Positions 41,331-53,034 of a stretch of DNA of 64,000 nt are shown one piece after another. A model generated the notes under the pieces. That model was not told where the DNA came from, ran no database searches, and saw only the letters and a list, made by a program, of their open reading frames with translations. Origin of the DNA: Glycine soja (Eukaryota; Streptophyta; Magnoliopsida; Fabales; Fabaceae); assembly GCF_004193775.1 (NCBI RefSeq), contig NC_041002.1, positions 12,498,485-12,562,484 of the forward strand, given 5' to 3'. The position numbers and the translations under genes were made by a program. Position 1 is the stretch's first letter; each line of letters opens with the position of its first letter.

Positions 41331-41700
41331 TTGGATCATGGTAACAAAAAGCGGTGCGGTCGACAAAAGCGAGGCTCTTGCTCCTACGTATCCTCCAATG
41401 AGGAACTCAGACCTACGTAGTTCTGGATAACTTGTGAGACTTGAAAAGTCTCCATCGGAAAATGATGACATCTCCGGAAAGGGCGCAGATGACCACATTG
41501 GCCTCTGCTCGTCAATCACACTTGGGGTCACTGAATGACGAGGTGCGGATAACCGTAAGGTGTCTCCGCGGGCTACCAGCTCTTGGGTCATGGCAACAAA
41601 AGGCGGTGTGGTCGACAAAAGCGAGGCTCTTGCTCCTACGTATCCTCCAATGAGGAACTCAGACCTACGTAGTTCTGGATAACTTGTGAGACTTGAAAAT
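41311..41700 (-). repeat. Two copies of an approximately 250-bp segment
   Basis: GGGCTACCAGCTCTTGG to GTAGTTCTGGATAACTTGTGAG occurs at about 41318-41440 and 41568-41690, with the linker CGCAGATGACC between. Confidence 0.75.
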
Positions 41701-42339
41701 GTCTCAGTGTTTTCTTCGCTAAAATGCAAACATGCTTTAGTAAAGAGATAAATATTCCAACTGATTAGAGCAGCATACGCTTTTTTGAGTGAAAAAAAAA
41801 CAATACGTTTACCGGGGAAGGAGAGTCTGCTGATGAAATCCCCCATAACCATAAATGAGATTTTGGATGTTAGCATTTCGTTTCTAAATGGCCATTTAGA
41901 GGAAACACTGGGTTCGACAAAAATAGAAGAAATCCACTCAAAGTGTATCAATCTCGCACAGGTAAGTGTTTCATCCTAATTCCGAACCATAGATATGTCA
42001 TGACTTGACTTTGCAAATTATTTCCTATCAAATCAAAAATTACATGCGTGATCATGGATCAAATAGGACTTCCCTTGGGAATGGGTTCTTTTGGGGAGTT
42101 TTTCGGCTTTTGATTATTTTTTTGCCTTTTCCTTTTCTGTTTTGGTTTTGCGCGAGGCGAACAAGTCACCGACGCACAGGATTTTGGTTGGTAATCAAAG
42201 GGAGAAGACCACTTTAGGTCATGGTTTCCTTTTCTTTCTTTTGTTCATTTGATGACAATTCTGTACTGTTCAGATATTGTCTGGTCCAAAGACCTCTCTG
42301 CACATTTCTTCTGGTTTCTTTGACCAGGAGCTTCCTTCT

Positions 42340-42560
42340 TTTTTACTTTCTCCCATTCTTTGGTTGGGAATTTTCTTTCTTTTCTTTTTTCTTTCTCCCA
42401 CTCTTTGATTGGGAATTTCCTTTCTTTTCTTTTTTCTCTTTCTCCCACTCTTTGATTGGGAATTTCCACTTCCTTTTTTGCTTTCTCTTTGATTGGGAAT
42501 TTCCTTTCCTTCCTTTTTTGCTTTCTCTTTGATTGGAAATTTCCTTTCCTTCTTTTTTTT
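42340..42560 (-). repeat. Pyrimidine-rich tandem repeat
   Basis: Five or six copies of CTCTTTGATTGGGAATTTCC with CTTTCTTTT linkers, about 40-58 bp per unit. The Phe-rich frame through it is not a gene. Confidence 0.75.
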
Positions 42561-43124
42561 TGCTTCTGAGGGTAAGGTTTATGGTGAGTCAGGATTTTGG
42601 CTCAAGGCTTGTAGAATGGCTAGACATGATACATGTCAGGGTTTGGTTTGGTTCAAGGATAAAAAGGGATGCCCCACATTATTTCCATGACACAAATGCA
42701 AAAATGATGATTTGGAAATTTTATGCAAAACTGGTTATGCATGCACCTATGCGGACACTTAAGTGTCAAATTTTTATGGTCATGTGATGCTAGGGCTCAG
42801 GATTCATTTCCTCTATTTTAGTCAACCCAACGTTTCCAAAATATGTTCTTTTATCAATTTGTGCATTCATCCGAGTCCATTTTGGGCGTCTGGGAAAATC
42901 TTCACAGCATTCACCCTTCAGGTGTATACACATTTTTTCAAAAACTAGTTATGATCAGTGAATTTTTCCAAAGAAAAGTTGGAAGTCATCTCTTTTCAAA
43001 AGCATGTTGGTTTTTTCAGCTTGACAACTTATTTTTTCTTTTTTCTCCTTCTTTTTTTTATCATTATCATTTGTTTATTTCTTTTTCTTGTTTGTTTGTT
43101 TTTTTTTTCTTCTTTTTTTTTCAT

Positions 43125-43458
43125 GAGGTATTTTGCTACCTAAACATGTGCATATTTTTGTGAGGTATTTTTGCTATATACATGCATATCCAAGGTATCT
43201 TGCCACCTAAACATACATATATATGTTTTGTGAGGTATTTTTTTGCTACATACACGCACATCTAAGGTATCTCTCTACCTAAACATACAAATATATATTT
43301 TGTGAAGTATTTTTTTGTTTACATACACGCACATCTAAGGTATCTCTCTACCTAAACATACATATATATATTTTGTGAAGTATTTTTTTGTTTACATACA
43401 TGCATATCTAAGGTATTTTCACTACCTAAACATACATATATATATTTTGTGAGGTATG
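43125..43458 (-). repeat. About 68-bp tandem repeat with ATATAT cores
   Basis: Five degenerate units of AAGGTATCTCTCTACCTAAA, CATACATATATATA and TTTTGTGAGGTATTTTTTTG. Confidence 0.75.
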
Positions 43459-43770
43459 ACTACCTTCCGAGCTTGCGCTTGTTTTATTTAAATCCCCAGG
43501 ATCATGAGCAACTAGGTGCGTCCTACTATAAAAAGTGATCAAATAACAGGCATAGATTCAAAAGGTACTAGGTTGCCTCCTAGTAGCGCTTCTTTAACGT
43601 CTTTAGCTGGACGCCTTATGACTTGTCGGTCACTGACCTAGTACTTTGCTTACCTTTGGCTTTGGACTTGGTCGCCTATTGGTTGGCCATGTGTCATAGG
43701 CAACGCTCTAACCTTTTTGTGGATGAGCTGAGGTGAACTCTAGAGGTGGTGGCGGTGTGTCTATTGCCTG

Positions 43771-44244
43771 CTACCGGCCATCCCAATGTTGCTGTGGTGT
43801 TTTGCCCTGGGCCTGCCTGGGGGCGCAGTACTTCTTGATGAAAGCTCGATTAGTAGGGGGCCTGATGACCTTGCTGGGGGCGACAGGCACTCTGTAGAAC
43901 CGAAAAAGGTCCGTAATCAGAGCTAGAAACCCCAAGACCCTGTTGGACTTCTCCGGGTCCACTGGGTGTCTTGCGGGCGCGATCCCTACAAACAATAGAT
44001 GGCATTAGAAATCAGTTGAGAGAAGTGCATACTTACCTATGTCACGATGGCATGACCTTGCTGGGGGGAACGGGCACCCTGTAGGACTAACAGAGGCCCG
44101 TAACCAGAGCTGGAAACCCCAAGGCCTTGTTGGACTTCTCCGGGTCCACTGTGTGTCTTGTAGGTGCGATCCCAACTGATACTTTTGCAGGGGGAGATCG
44201 GCATTGCGGTCGCTGGGCAGAATGTTGCTAAGTAGCAACGTCAT
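43771..44244 (-). pseudogene. Duplicated retrotransposon protein fragment
   Basis: Two tandem copies of about 230 bp (43800-44010 and 44040-44230) share the text encoding an ARHPVDPEKSNRVLGF-like peptide on the minus strand. The upstream part of the first copy (PPTNRAFIKKYC) resembles the C-terminal region of plant transposon proteins attached to plant gypsy elements. Each copy is in a short separate frame. I cannot assign a function; it is a decayed fragment of the internal region. Confidence 0.4.
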
Positions 44245-44520
44245 TTATATCTGTGTAAGAGGGGTCATGTTGGTACACATGATCCACACTTGTCTCTTTG
44301 CAGCGGCACGGGTGAAATCTTGCCCCGGTATGCATAGTAGCTGCGTGATAGCTCCCTCTCTGGTTGTGCTTGCACAGTTGGTTGCCTTCCAATATAATGG
44401 GGTGGCCTAGAAACTGAAAAAAGGAAACTACTGGCCCCTTAACCGGGAGCGCGAGTCTCGGTTAAGCATTTAAGGGCAGAGGACCTTAAATTATCTTAAG
44501 GTGTGGATATGGGGCCCCTT

Positions 44521-45082
44521 GAAAGTGAGGACGCGTAGCCCTCTAAAGGCGAGGGAGTGTAGTCCTATGATGGCGAGGACATGCAATCCTCTAAAGGTGA
44601 GGGCATGTCCCTCTTTGAAAATGGGGGACATGTAGTCCTCTGAAGGTGAGGGCGTGTAGCCCTACAAAGGTGAAGGTACATGACCCTTTGAAGGCGAGGA
44701 CGTGTAGTCCTCTGAAGGCGAGGACGTGTAGTCCTCTGAAGGTGAGGGCGTGCAGCCCTCTGTTGGCGAGGACGTGTAGTCCTCCAAAGGTGAGGGCGTG
44801 TAGCCCTACGAAGGTGAGGACATGCAGTCCTCTGATGGCGAGGGCGTGTAGCCCTCTGAAGGTGAGGACATGCAGTCCTCTAATGGCGAGGGTGTGTAGC
44901 CCTCTGAAGGTGAGGACGTGTGATCCTCTAAAGGTGAGGGCGTGTAGCCCTATGAAGGTGAGGACATGCAGTCCTCTGATGGCGAGGGCGTGTAGCCCTC
45001 TGAAGGTGAGGACATGCAGTCCTCTGATGGCGAGGGCGTGTAGCCCTCTGAAGGTGAGGACATGCAGTCCTCTGAAGGCGAG
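44521..45082 (-). repeat. 24-bp tandem array of covarying mini-hairpins
   Basis: About 23 units of 24 bp. Most contain GAGGA...TCCTC or GAGGG...CCCTC around a seven-base CRTGYAG-type loop, for example 44696-44712 and 44744-44760. A 48-bp dimer of the two types recurs from about 44816 to 45060. The period is a multiple of three, which opens frames of 147 (plus) and 188 (minus) codons that are not genes. Confidence 0.88.
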
Positions 45083-45559
45083 CCAATAGGTGCAAGTACC
45101 AAAGGACTTTAACCTTACAAGAAAGCAAGAGGTTGACTCTTTGAGAGGGCCTCTCATCTATTCACTTATTACCTAATATGAACATGGTGATTTTTTGGGG
45201 ATGCAAATGTATGCAACCTTCATCTTGAAATGCAGTAAATGTAGGCTTTGTATGCAATAATGCAATGTTATAGAAAATTGTACAATGTTCATGACATTCT
45301 TTCCCTATTTTGTGATTTTGATTTTGATTTGATTATTTTTTTTGGAAAACACAAATTGACTGTCCTTTTGAAAGAGGTGATAGTCCATGCGACCTTATCC
45401 TATCTTTTGCAAATCTCTCCGAGAACTCCCTCAGAGTGTGTGTTTTGTTTGATTTAGTCATTTGACCATTTTGGAGTGACGACAATGGAGTCGTTTGATG
45501 TTTAATCAATCCATTGAAATCCTAGGGTTTGTCCCCCTTTTTTTTTCTTGTTTAAAAAA

Positions 45560-45950
45560 ATCGACGGGTGAGAACTTTTGATCTGCCCCTATGTTCACTT
45601 GAGGCTCATGCACGATGCCCCTCATTGCCCCAGTGTAAGGCTTTGAGGTACCAATCGTTGTCTTTCGTCATGACCTTGTAGGAGGGAACCTATTGGGTGA
45701 GAACTTCTAATCTGCCCCTAGGTTCACTTGAGGCTCAAGCACGATGCCGCTCATTGCCCCAGTGTAAGGCTTTGAGGTACCAATTGTTATCTTTCGTCAT
45801 GACCTTGTAGCTGGGAACCTATTGGGTGAATACTTCTAATCTTCCCCTAGGTTCGCTTGAGGTTTTTGCATGGTGCCTTTCGTTGCCCCAGTGTAGGGCT
45901 TAGAGGTACCAATTGTTGTCTTGTTTTCACAACCTCGTAGTGAGGAAGAA
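45560..45950 (-). repeat. About 133-bp tandem repeat, three copies
   Basis: Units begin GGTGAGAACTTCTAATCTG and contain TTGCCCCAGTGTAAGGCTTTG and CATGACCTTGTAG. Copies start near 45566, 45700 and 45832. Confidence 0.8.
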
Positions 45951-46047
45951 TGAAAGAAGCAATTGATTTTTGCAAAAAGAATTTTCCAAGGACGAGAAAT
46001 AGTTGAAGGATTTTTTTCAGTTGATGGATTAAGTCAAATGACTCCTA

Positions 46048-46993
46048 TGTAGAAACAAGATGTTTTGATGTCTTGATGATGCTAAATGATCAAGTGCTTT
46101 TAAGTTTTATTCAAGACAAGAATCCAAGAAAATCAAGATATATGATCAAGTTTGATCTCTTAGAATCTTTAGGAAGAAGTTTCCAAATTGAAACAAACAA
46201 AAGGTTTGACCAAAGAATTCTATCATTTCAAATTGAGATTTGCTCTCTGGTAATCGATTACCAGTAGTTGAAAATGTTTTAATTCAAATTTTTAAAACCT
46301 GTAATCGATTACATAAGTCTTGTAATTGATTACCAGAGGGGATTTTCAGAAAATAATTTCCAAGAGACATATCTATTCAAATGTTTTATGAACGGCCATT
46401 CAAATGTTTTAAAGAGAGTTTTGATTGCCCAAACAGTTTTATCCTCTCGAAAGATCAAGAGTTTTTCTGAATTGAAATGTCTTATCCTCTCAAAAAGATT
46501 CCTTGGTCAACCACTTGCATATTTAATAAGGAATTTTTGATTGATCTTCATTTTACAATCTACCTCTTTTAAGAGAGATTTCTTCTTCTCTTCTTATTTC
46601 TGAAAAGGGATTAAGAGACCGTGGGTCTCTTGTTGTAAAGGATTCCTGAACACAAGGGAAGGGTTGTCCCTGTGTGGTTCAGGCTTTGTAAAAGGAGTTT
46701 TACAAAGAGAGTGAAGAATCTCAAGTGGGTTGCTTGAGGACTGGATGTAGGCACGGGAAGTGGCCGAACCAGTATAAATCAAGTTTGCATTCCTCTCTTC
46801 CTTTAAACTTCTTTTATTTATTGCTATTTATCTTTTTCTTTAAAGAAGTTTATTTTGAAATGTCTTTTGAGGAATTCATGTTAAGGGTGCATTGTTAATC
46901 CAAAAAGAAAGAGTGATAGTTCAATTGGGGAATAGTCTTTGCATCTTAATTCAACCCCCCTTTCTTAAAATAACTGAGGCCATTTGTCCAACA
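46048..46993 (+). mobile_element. Solo LTR related to the 34964 family
   Basis: 946 bp, TGTAGAAACAAG to TTTGTCCAACA, with perfect TSD TCCTA (46043-46047 and 46994-46998). It has GTAATCGATTAC at 46250 and a pair at 46301/46322. Near its end it has stem-loops of the same style but other sequence (arms AAGAGACC/GGTCTCTT around 46612). It shares the GAACCAGTATAAA and TTCAACCCCCCTT text with 34964-38175. Solo LTRs arise by LTR-LTR recombination. Confidence 0.82.
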
Positions 46994-47229
46994 TCCTATT
47001 CTTGATAACTCACTTCTCTCTAAAAAGACAAACTTTCCGGAACGATATAATGAGGTCACATGAATGTCTTGAAAACACAGTCAATCAAATGCTCTTTTTT
47101 TTCTTTTTGAACTTCCTTTTTTATTTTTATTTTGAAACTTATTTGTTTTGAGCTTTATTTGTTGTTTTACGGCAGCCCCGCCAATGTGCAAGACGAGTAA
47201 CCTCTGATTGAATGGTCACAGGTCGCTTG

Positions 47230-49096
47230 AGCAAATAGACCAATGGCTTGCACCCGATTCCGGTGAAAGTTGAAAATCCTGGTGAGTCATTAGAGACATC
47301 TAACAACAGCTTTCAAAATTGCCCCATGTGTGGCATCTCTTGTCAATGTCAGGATTTACACACGATTCTCCTCAAATTTCAGCCAGCATCAATTAGACCT
47401 GGCACCCTACACTTCAGAGCCCTACAATGCTCAATGGGACACCCCGAGGCTTCTCCGTGACAAGCACACGTTGCGTTCGAGTCGTATTCTCGGAGAAATG
47501 AAGGTTGATGAACCTTGGTTGGGGTTATGGCTACCATTGAATTATCAAGTAGATATGGGAGCAAGTCAGCATAGGACACTGGAACTGGGGTGAATTCTAC
47601 AGGTTTTCTCGTTGCAAACTTCATTTCTTGGTTGGTGCTCTTGGTTTGTGCTAAAGGTGATGTTCGTCATTGGAAGTGCGATAGACAGGCTTTGTGGTTG
47701 ATTTAGGGATGGCCTTTGTGGATAACTGGGTGGTGGGTAAGGAGGAGGTTTGTTATTGACTGAGTAATGACATTGTTGGGTTTGGTGGGAAACTTGTCCG
47801 TATAGGAATGGCAGTCACAGCATGGGTTTCTCCCACTTTCTCACCCTCTTCATTTGCCCCAGTTTTCTCAGTCGTCCTAGTAGGATGATCAAATTTGCCT
47901 CTTTTCGGACCCACATCGATCCTTTCATTGGCGAAGACCAAATCCGCAAAGCTTTGAAGGTGCGTAGCCCACCATCTTTTCATAGTAGAGTATCGATAAT
48001 GTGTCTACCATCACGATCATCATCTCCCTTTCCATCATTGGGGGTACCACCTGGGCCGCCAGATCCCTCCACCTTTTGGGCGTGTTCTTTGAAAGATCCG
48101 TCCCCCTTTTTGCAAATGTTCTGTAGTTGCATCCTATCCGGAACCATATCAAAATTGTACTGATACTGCCTAACAAAGGCAACCATTAAGTCCTTCCAAG
48201 AATGGACTCGGGAAGATTCCAAGTTAGTGTACCAGGTAACAGCTACCCCAGTAAGACTTTCTTGGAAGGAATGTATTAGCAATTCCTCATCTTTTGCGTA
48301 TTCCCCCATCTTCTGACAATACATCTTTAAATGGTTCTTGGGACAAGTAGTCCCCTTGTACTTGTCAAGGTCCAGCACCTTGAACTTGGGAGGGGTGATG
48401 ATATTGGGTTCTAGGAACAACTCTTTTAGGTTAGCAAAGGCATAATCTTCACCTCCTTCAATGGCCCTGAGCCTTTCCTCTAGATGATCCAACTTTCCCA
48501 TTTCTGCCATAGCATGAGGGTTTTTACTTGTCGTGGAATGCAAGAGGTGTAGTTGTGGGTGATACTGAGGGCCTTCCAAAGGGTTTTGTAGGGGTATACC
48601 ACCAACTGCTTGCCCTTCCGTGGCATATCCGAGGCAAGGCTCGAAGTCGGCTAGATTGTGGTGGGGAATCATGTGTCCCCCCCACGATTTAAGAGACATG
48701 TGCATGATCAGTTTGGGGTTGTTGGCTCTCAATGGGTATAGGAGTGGAGTTATTGACATTCTTATTGGGAGTGTACGCCACTTTGGGTGGCGTATAGTTG
48801 AGAGGCAAGCCATATGGCGGGAAGGCGTGCTCATTTTGAATTTGTACATTATGGGGGCTGCCCGTACTTCCCAAATCTTTGCCTACCATATCTGAGGTTG
48901 GATGATTCATTTGGTTGATGCCGGATGGGGACATCAGGTTCACCTTAGCAACAACGCTGGTAGCGGCAATTGCAACCGCATTGGCTTCCATTATCTTCTT
49001 CACGCTCATCATGGCCTCCATCATTGTGGCCATTTTCTCTTTAATGGCCTCCATGTCGGCCTTCATCTTCTCTTGTATCTCCTCTACTTCACCCAT
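47230..49096 (-). pseudogene. gag of the Tat-like element, several frameshifts
   Basis: The start is taken at the ATG at 49094-49096 (MGEVEEIQEKMKADME), a Lys/Glu/Met-rich coiled-coil N-terminus. The frame shifts near 48700 into the 47980-48849 frame, which holds the gag core (HLEERLRAIEGG, then WYTNLESSRVHSWKDLMVAF). It shifts again near 48060 and 47980. Further pieces at 47753-47983 and 47379-47624 carry the C-terminal region with a Cys/His cluster (CACHGEASGCPIEHC). Gag would form the particle. With at least three frame changes it is non-functional. Pol should follow but no protease or RT motif is found downstream. Confidence 0.75.
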
Positions 49097-49145
49097 TACT
49101 CTAGCTCTAGCACAAGTTCGGTGAGGACGCCGTAAAACATGTTTT

Positions 49146-50286
49146 TTTTTTTTTTTGATAACAATGATTAAGTTCATTTTATTTTATTTTATTTTATTTT
49201 TCAAGGAAAGAATGCAATGAGCAATGCAACCAATGAAAAGCATGGATGTATGCGAATGATGTACAGTTGAAGATTGCGAATTTTTACGCAGGATATGGGG
49301 TTGAATCAATTTAGATTTTCAACATGGTCCATGACATCTTTGTCAAGGTGAAACTGGAAGTAACAAGGACATCAACAATCCTAAATATGTTTGGCAGTAG
49401 ACGAAGCAGTGATGTGACTCGATTCATCTTTTGCCCCAATTTTGCAAGACGGTTACTTCCATATTTCAACTTGACTTGATGAACCTTTTTATAAAAGCAT
49501 GAGCTTGGTTCAACCCTATAATCCAAAGAAATGGTAATTCTGATCGCCAATACTTCAACAACATCTCATAGGGATGAATGACTCGGGCATACTTTAAGCT
49601 ATGCATGGAAAATGTAATTATGAAATTGAGATGCCCGAAGAAACACTATTTCCTAGTTAACCATGCACTAGGTACCATGTTCAATTATTTTGTTTTGTTG
49701 TTGTGTGTTTTTTTTTTTTTTTGAGATGGGTTTATGATCCCAACATGGTTGGCTCATGGTGCCTAACACATGCAACTAAGAATGTAGTGTGAAGTTTCAC
49801 GCTTCCCCTTTTTTGTTTTTTTAGAGGAAAACACAAGGATGAGCAAACATGAAAACAAATGGTATGCAATTTTGCAGATCAAAAAGTTTGTTGAACGCAT
49901 ATGCATGATGATGCCATGACTCATGCAAAATGTGAGGCTGGAATATGATAACGGACAAATGCAGGAACGATATGTTCATTATGATGTTATGAAGAGATGC
50001 TTATGCGATGCATGATATGAATGCATTTTACGCACACGAGAGCCCAGAAAATTATCTCTTCTTACTTGCGTATTTGGGGGCGCAGTGCCCCATGTGTACA
50101 ATTAAGAAGGTGATATGGACCTTCCGGCTTCCCGTGACAAAGGACGAGACCAACATACAATGCATGCTAGAGATAAAATGTGGGAGTGACTTGATTCGCA
50201 TTGATTTTTGGAGTAAAAACGTGGGATAAACTCATTGTTTTCAAAAAGTTATAACTAGTCAAGATCTGAGCAACAATACAAACTTC
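49146..50286 (-). other. Non-coding spacer between ORF1 and gag of the Tat-like element
   Basis: AT-rich with poly-T/poly-A runs. No convincing frame on the minus strand; the short frames at 49311-49550 and 50008-50229 have no recognisable domain. Confidence 0.5.
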
Positions 50287-52162
50287 CTAGCGGTTTCTAA
50301 TCATATGGTCCATTAAGTCTATCATATGCTGACAATAGCTGAGAAGTTCGTGGATCTCCTCGGGGGCGGAGTAGGTGTCCGCCACTGCTTTGGCCTTGGC
50401 TAGCAATGGGGGAAGTTCTTGACTCCTGTTCAAGGTAAGAGCAAACCGATCCATCCATATGGTTGCCTCTTGGTGTAAAGAGTCGATCACCCTTCCTCTA
50501 GCCTCTTTTTCCGCGTATACTTGAGCATACTCGTCCGCGATTCTATGCTCGTGGGCCGTGGCTAGACCTAACTCTTCTTGGTATTTGGCGATGATAGCTA
50601 GCATGTGGGTCTCCGTCTCGCATAAACGCTGAGACAAGCTTCTTTTGGACCTCGAACAAGCAACTAACTCCTCCTTTAGAATCATGCTATGTGCTCACGA
50701 CTGGTCCCTCTCTTCCCTTCGCAGCTTGAGTTCACTATTGCTACCCCATAGAGCTCCGCGAAATTTATTCCGGCCATACTCTTCCTTGCGAGCCCTCTTG
50801 GTCTCTTGTTCAAGGGCTCTTGCGGTAATTGCATTCTCTTCCCGTAACCCGGCACACTCCTTCCGAATGTGTGTTGCGGCCAACTTGAACTTCTCCTTGG
50901 CAAGTTTCGCCTTTCCTAACTCGCCTTGGAGAGCTTGGACTTCTTCGTCCTCTTCCGGTGCTTCAAAACTCTCTTCGCTGACGATTTTTAACTTGGCGAG
51001 CCAATCTAAACCTCGTATATGAACTTTCAGCCATTCATGGTAGCCACCAATGATGCCATTACGAATGCCTCTAAGTTCTTGATCTTTCCTTAACGGGGTT
51101 TCCCATGCCTTATGGATTCTTTGTATAGTCTTGGAATTTTGTGCGCCGAAATCCCTCACAAGGAAAGGACACATGCTTTCTTCCGTCGGTGCCCCCCCTC
51201 ATGGGGTACCCTAGTTGTCTTATAGCGAGCGCGGGATTGTAGTTAATACAACCCCTCGTTCCCACCAGCGGAATGTTTGGGTATCCTCCACATGAGAAAA
51301 GGACTCCCTCTTTTCCTTCCTTCCATCGGGGGAACCAACTGATTGTTCTACCTCCTATCCCGGCCAAAAGCTGGTCCCAATCTATTCTCCTCTTTTCAGT
51401 ACACGAGCGATGGCTCAGGAGCGGACATGGATGCCTTGTGTCTTGTTGGAACAAGTGCGAAACCAACCAAACACAGAGGGCGGGCAAGCAACAGATGATC
51501 TGTGCGCTACTCTTTTCGCACCTTCGGTCAAATGTGTCAAATAGATCTGCCAAGACAGCTACCACCGGACTCTCCTTGCTATGGTGGTAGGCAAGGAAAG
51601 CGTCGATTGCTGCTAGGTCCACCAAACCATCTACGTTTGGAAAGAGGACGACCCCAAAAATTAGCAAAGCTAACACATCCATAAACGGGACCCAATCTCC
51701 TTGATTGGCCATACCCCTCGCCTTGTCTTCTAGGTACCCCCGTGGTAGGCCCGCTATGCCGTTTCGAGTCTGTTTTATGTGGTCCAAACCTCTCGCTGAA
51801 TCCTTGACCACAGTTGCAATTCTGCTCAAAGAGGGGAGACACCCGGATGAAAGATATGGTTTTCTTCCCCCGAGAGGACATCCCAGGATTTCTTCAAATT
51901 CTTTCACAGTCGGCACTAGCTGGAAGTCCTCGAATGTGAAGCACCTTAGGGGCTGGTCATAATACTGGGAAAGGGATGCAATCGGTTCCATGGAGACTTC
52001 TACCCTAGCTAGGTCCCAAATCTTACCATAGGCTTTGCGGAAGGCTTGCCGTTGAAGTTGACCCATTAATTGCCCCAACTTTCGTAAACTGGTGACCTCT
52101 AAGCTCTTGATTTTGACTTGATAAAACCTCTTTTTAAGCGAAGGCTTTTGACTTGATCCCAT
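50287..52162 (-). pseudogene. ORF1 upstream of gag in the Tat-like element
   Basis: The ATG at 52162 (MGSSQKPSLKKRFYQ) opens a 350-codon frame. It contains a globular region common in plant retrotransposon upstream ORFs (LRCFTFEDFQLVPTVKEFEE, then DWVPFMDVLALLIFG; the family is annotated as a plant domain of unknown function). The frame is lost near a run of seven Cs at about 51192. The product continues in the 50695-51174 frame, with a TGA at 50695-50697 before the last part (50287-50685). The C-terminal half is a long Glu/Lys/Arg-rich coiled coil. An ORF1 before gag is known for the Ogre/Tat lineage; its role is not established. Confidence 0.65.
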
Positions 52163-53014
52163 GTTTTACTAAAGTGAAACAAGATCGAGTGCGAATCAAA
52201 ACTCCGACATCTATCATGGGTGGAATAGATGAATGCACGAAGGAATGCATATGACACGGATGCAATCTAGGAATGCGGGGGCCCGAGGAATTGTCTCCTT
52301 CTTAGATACAACGTCTAGGGGTAGCAAAGTGCCCCAACGTATGTATTTAAAACGGTGACACGGACCCTTCGTTGGTTTGCTAAAGTGAGGGGATCAAAGA
52401 TGAAACCTACGCATGATGCATATGCGAAAGGCACAACACGGGGATGTACATAGTACGACAATATTCACAAACAAATATAAGCAAAAGGGTATATGATACT
52501 TATGCATGGCATTGTGAAAAATGGCACGCAACGTGTTTGCTCCGTGCCCCTATTTAAGGGACCTATAAGGGAAAAAGCTAACTAGGCTTTTAGTAATAAT
52601 CCCCAAGGTAGTCATATCTCTCTTGATGGTTTCTAGAGGTATCATCTCCTTCGAAGAACATATTGCAGCAGTAGGGACTACCAACAACAATAAGTTTTCA
52701 AAGAGAAAAGCTCTAGATGAGGGTTCACTGTAATCAAGCAAGTCGGAGACCTAGCATGATCACAGATTCACCTCCACTCCTTATGTTCCCATGAACCCGG
52801 GTATAGGGCCCTTTTTCACTCACAGTGTGTGCAAATAGTGTTGGTGTTTGTGTGCATCAAATGAATAAATATTTACCTCATGCATACATTTTAAAACGCA
52901 CTAAAAGCAACAAAGAGTTTATATACACAAGTACATAATGAAGGAAAACAACAAAGGAGTAAGTCATGGTAAAGCATTTGCACAAGATTAAATGGCCTAA
53001 CTCTCTAAAAATTC

Positions 53015-53032
53015 TCCCCAGTGGAGTCGCCA
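53015..53032 (-). promoter_or_regulatory. Primer-binding site of the Tat-like element
   Basis: Minus-strand TGGCGACTCCACTGGGGA, two bases inside the 5' LTR. This form is typical of Tat/Ogre elements, which use a tRNA other than initiator Met (reported as Arg). Confidence 0.75.
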
Positions 53033-53034
53033 AC

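Noticed and set aside
41004..41951. 315-codon minus-strand frame
   Set aside because: It runs through the 63/64-bp and 250-bp tandem repeats of the Tat-like 3' region; the peptide is itself repetitive and overlaps other frames of the same repeat.
42221..42532. Phe/Ser-rich 103-codon frame with membrane-like composition
   Set aside because: Produced by the pyrimidine-rich tandem repeat at 42340-42560.
44521..45082. CRISPR-like array
   Set aside because: Units are contiguous tandem repeats without unique spacers, in plant nuclear DNA with no cas genes.
44591..45157. Open frames of 188 (minus) and 147 (plus) codons encoding eight-residue repeats
   Set aside because: The 24-bp array has a period divisible by three, so several frames on both strands stay open by chance; there is no domain and no flanking coding signal.
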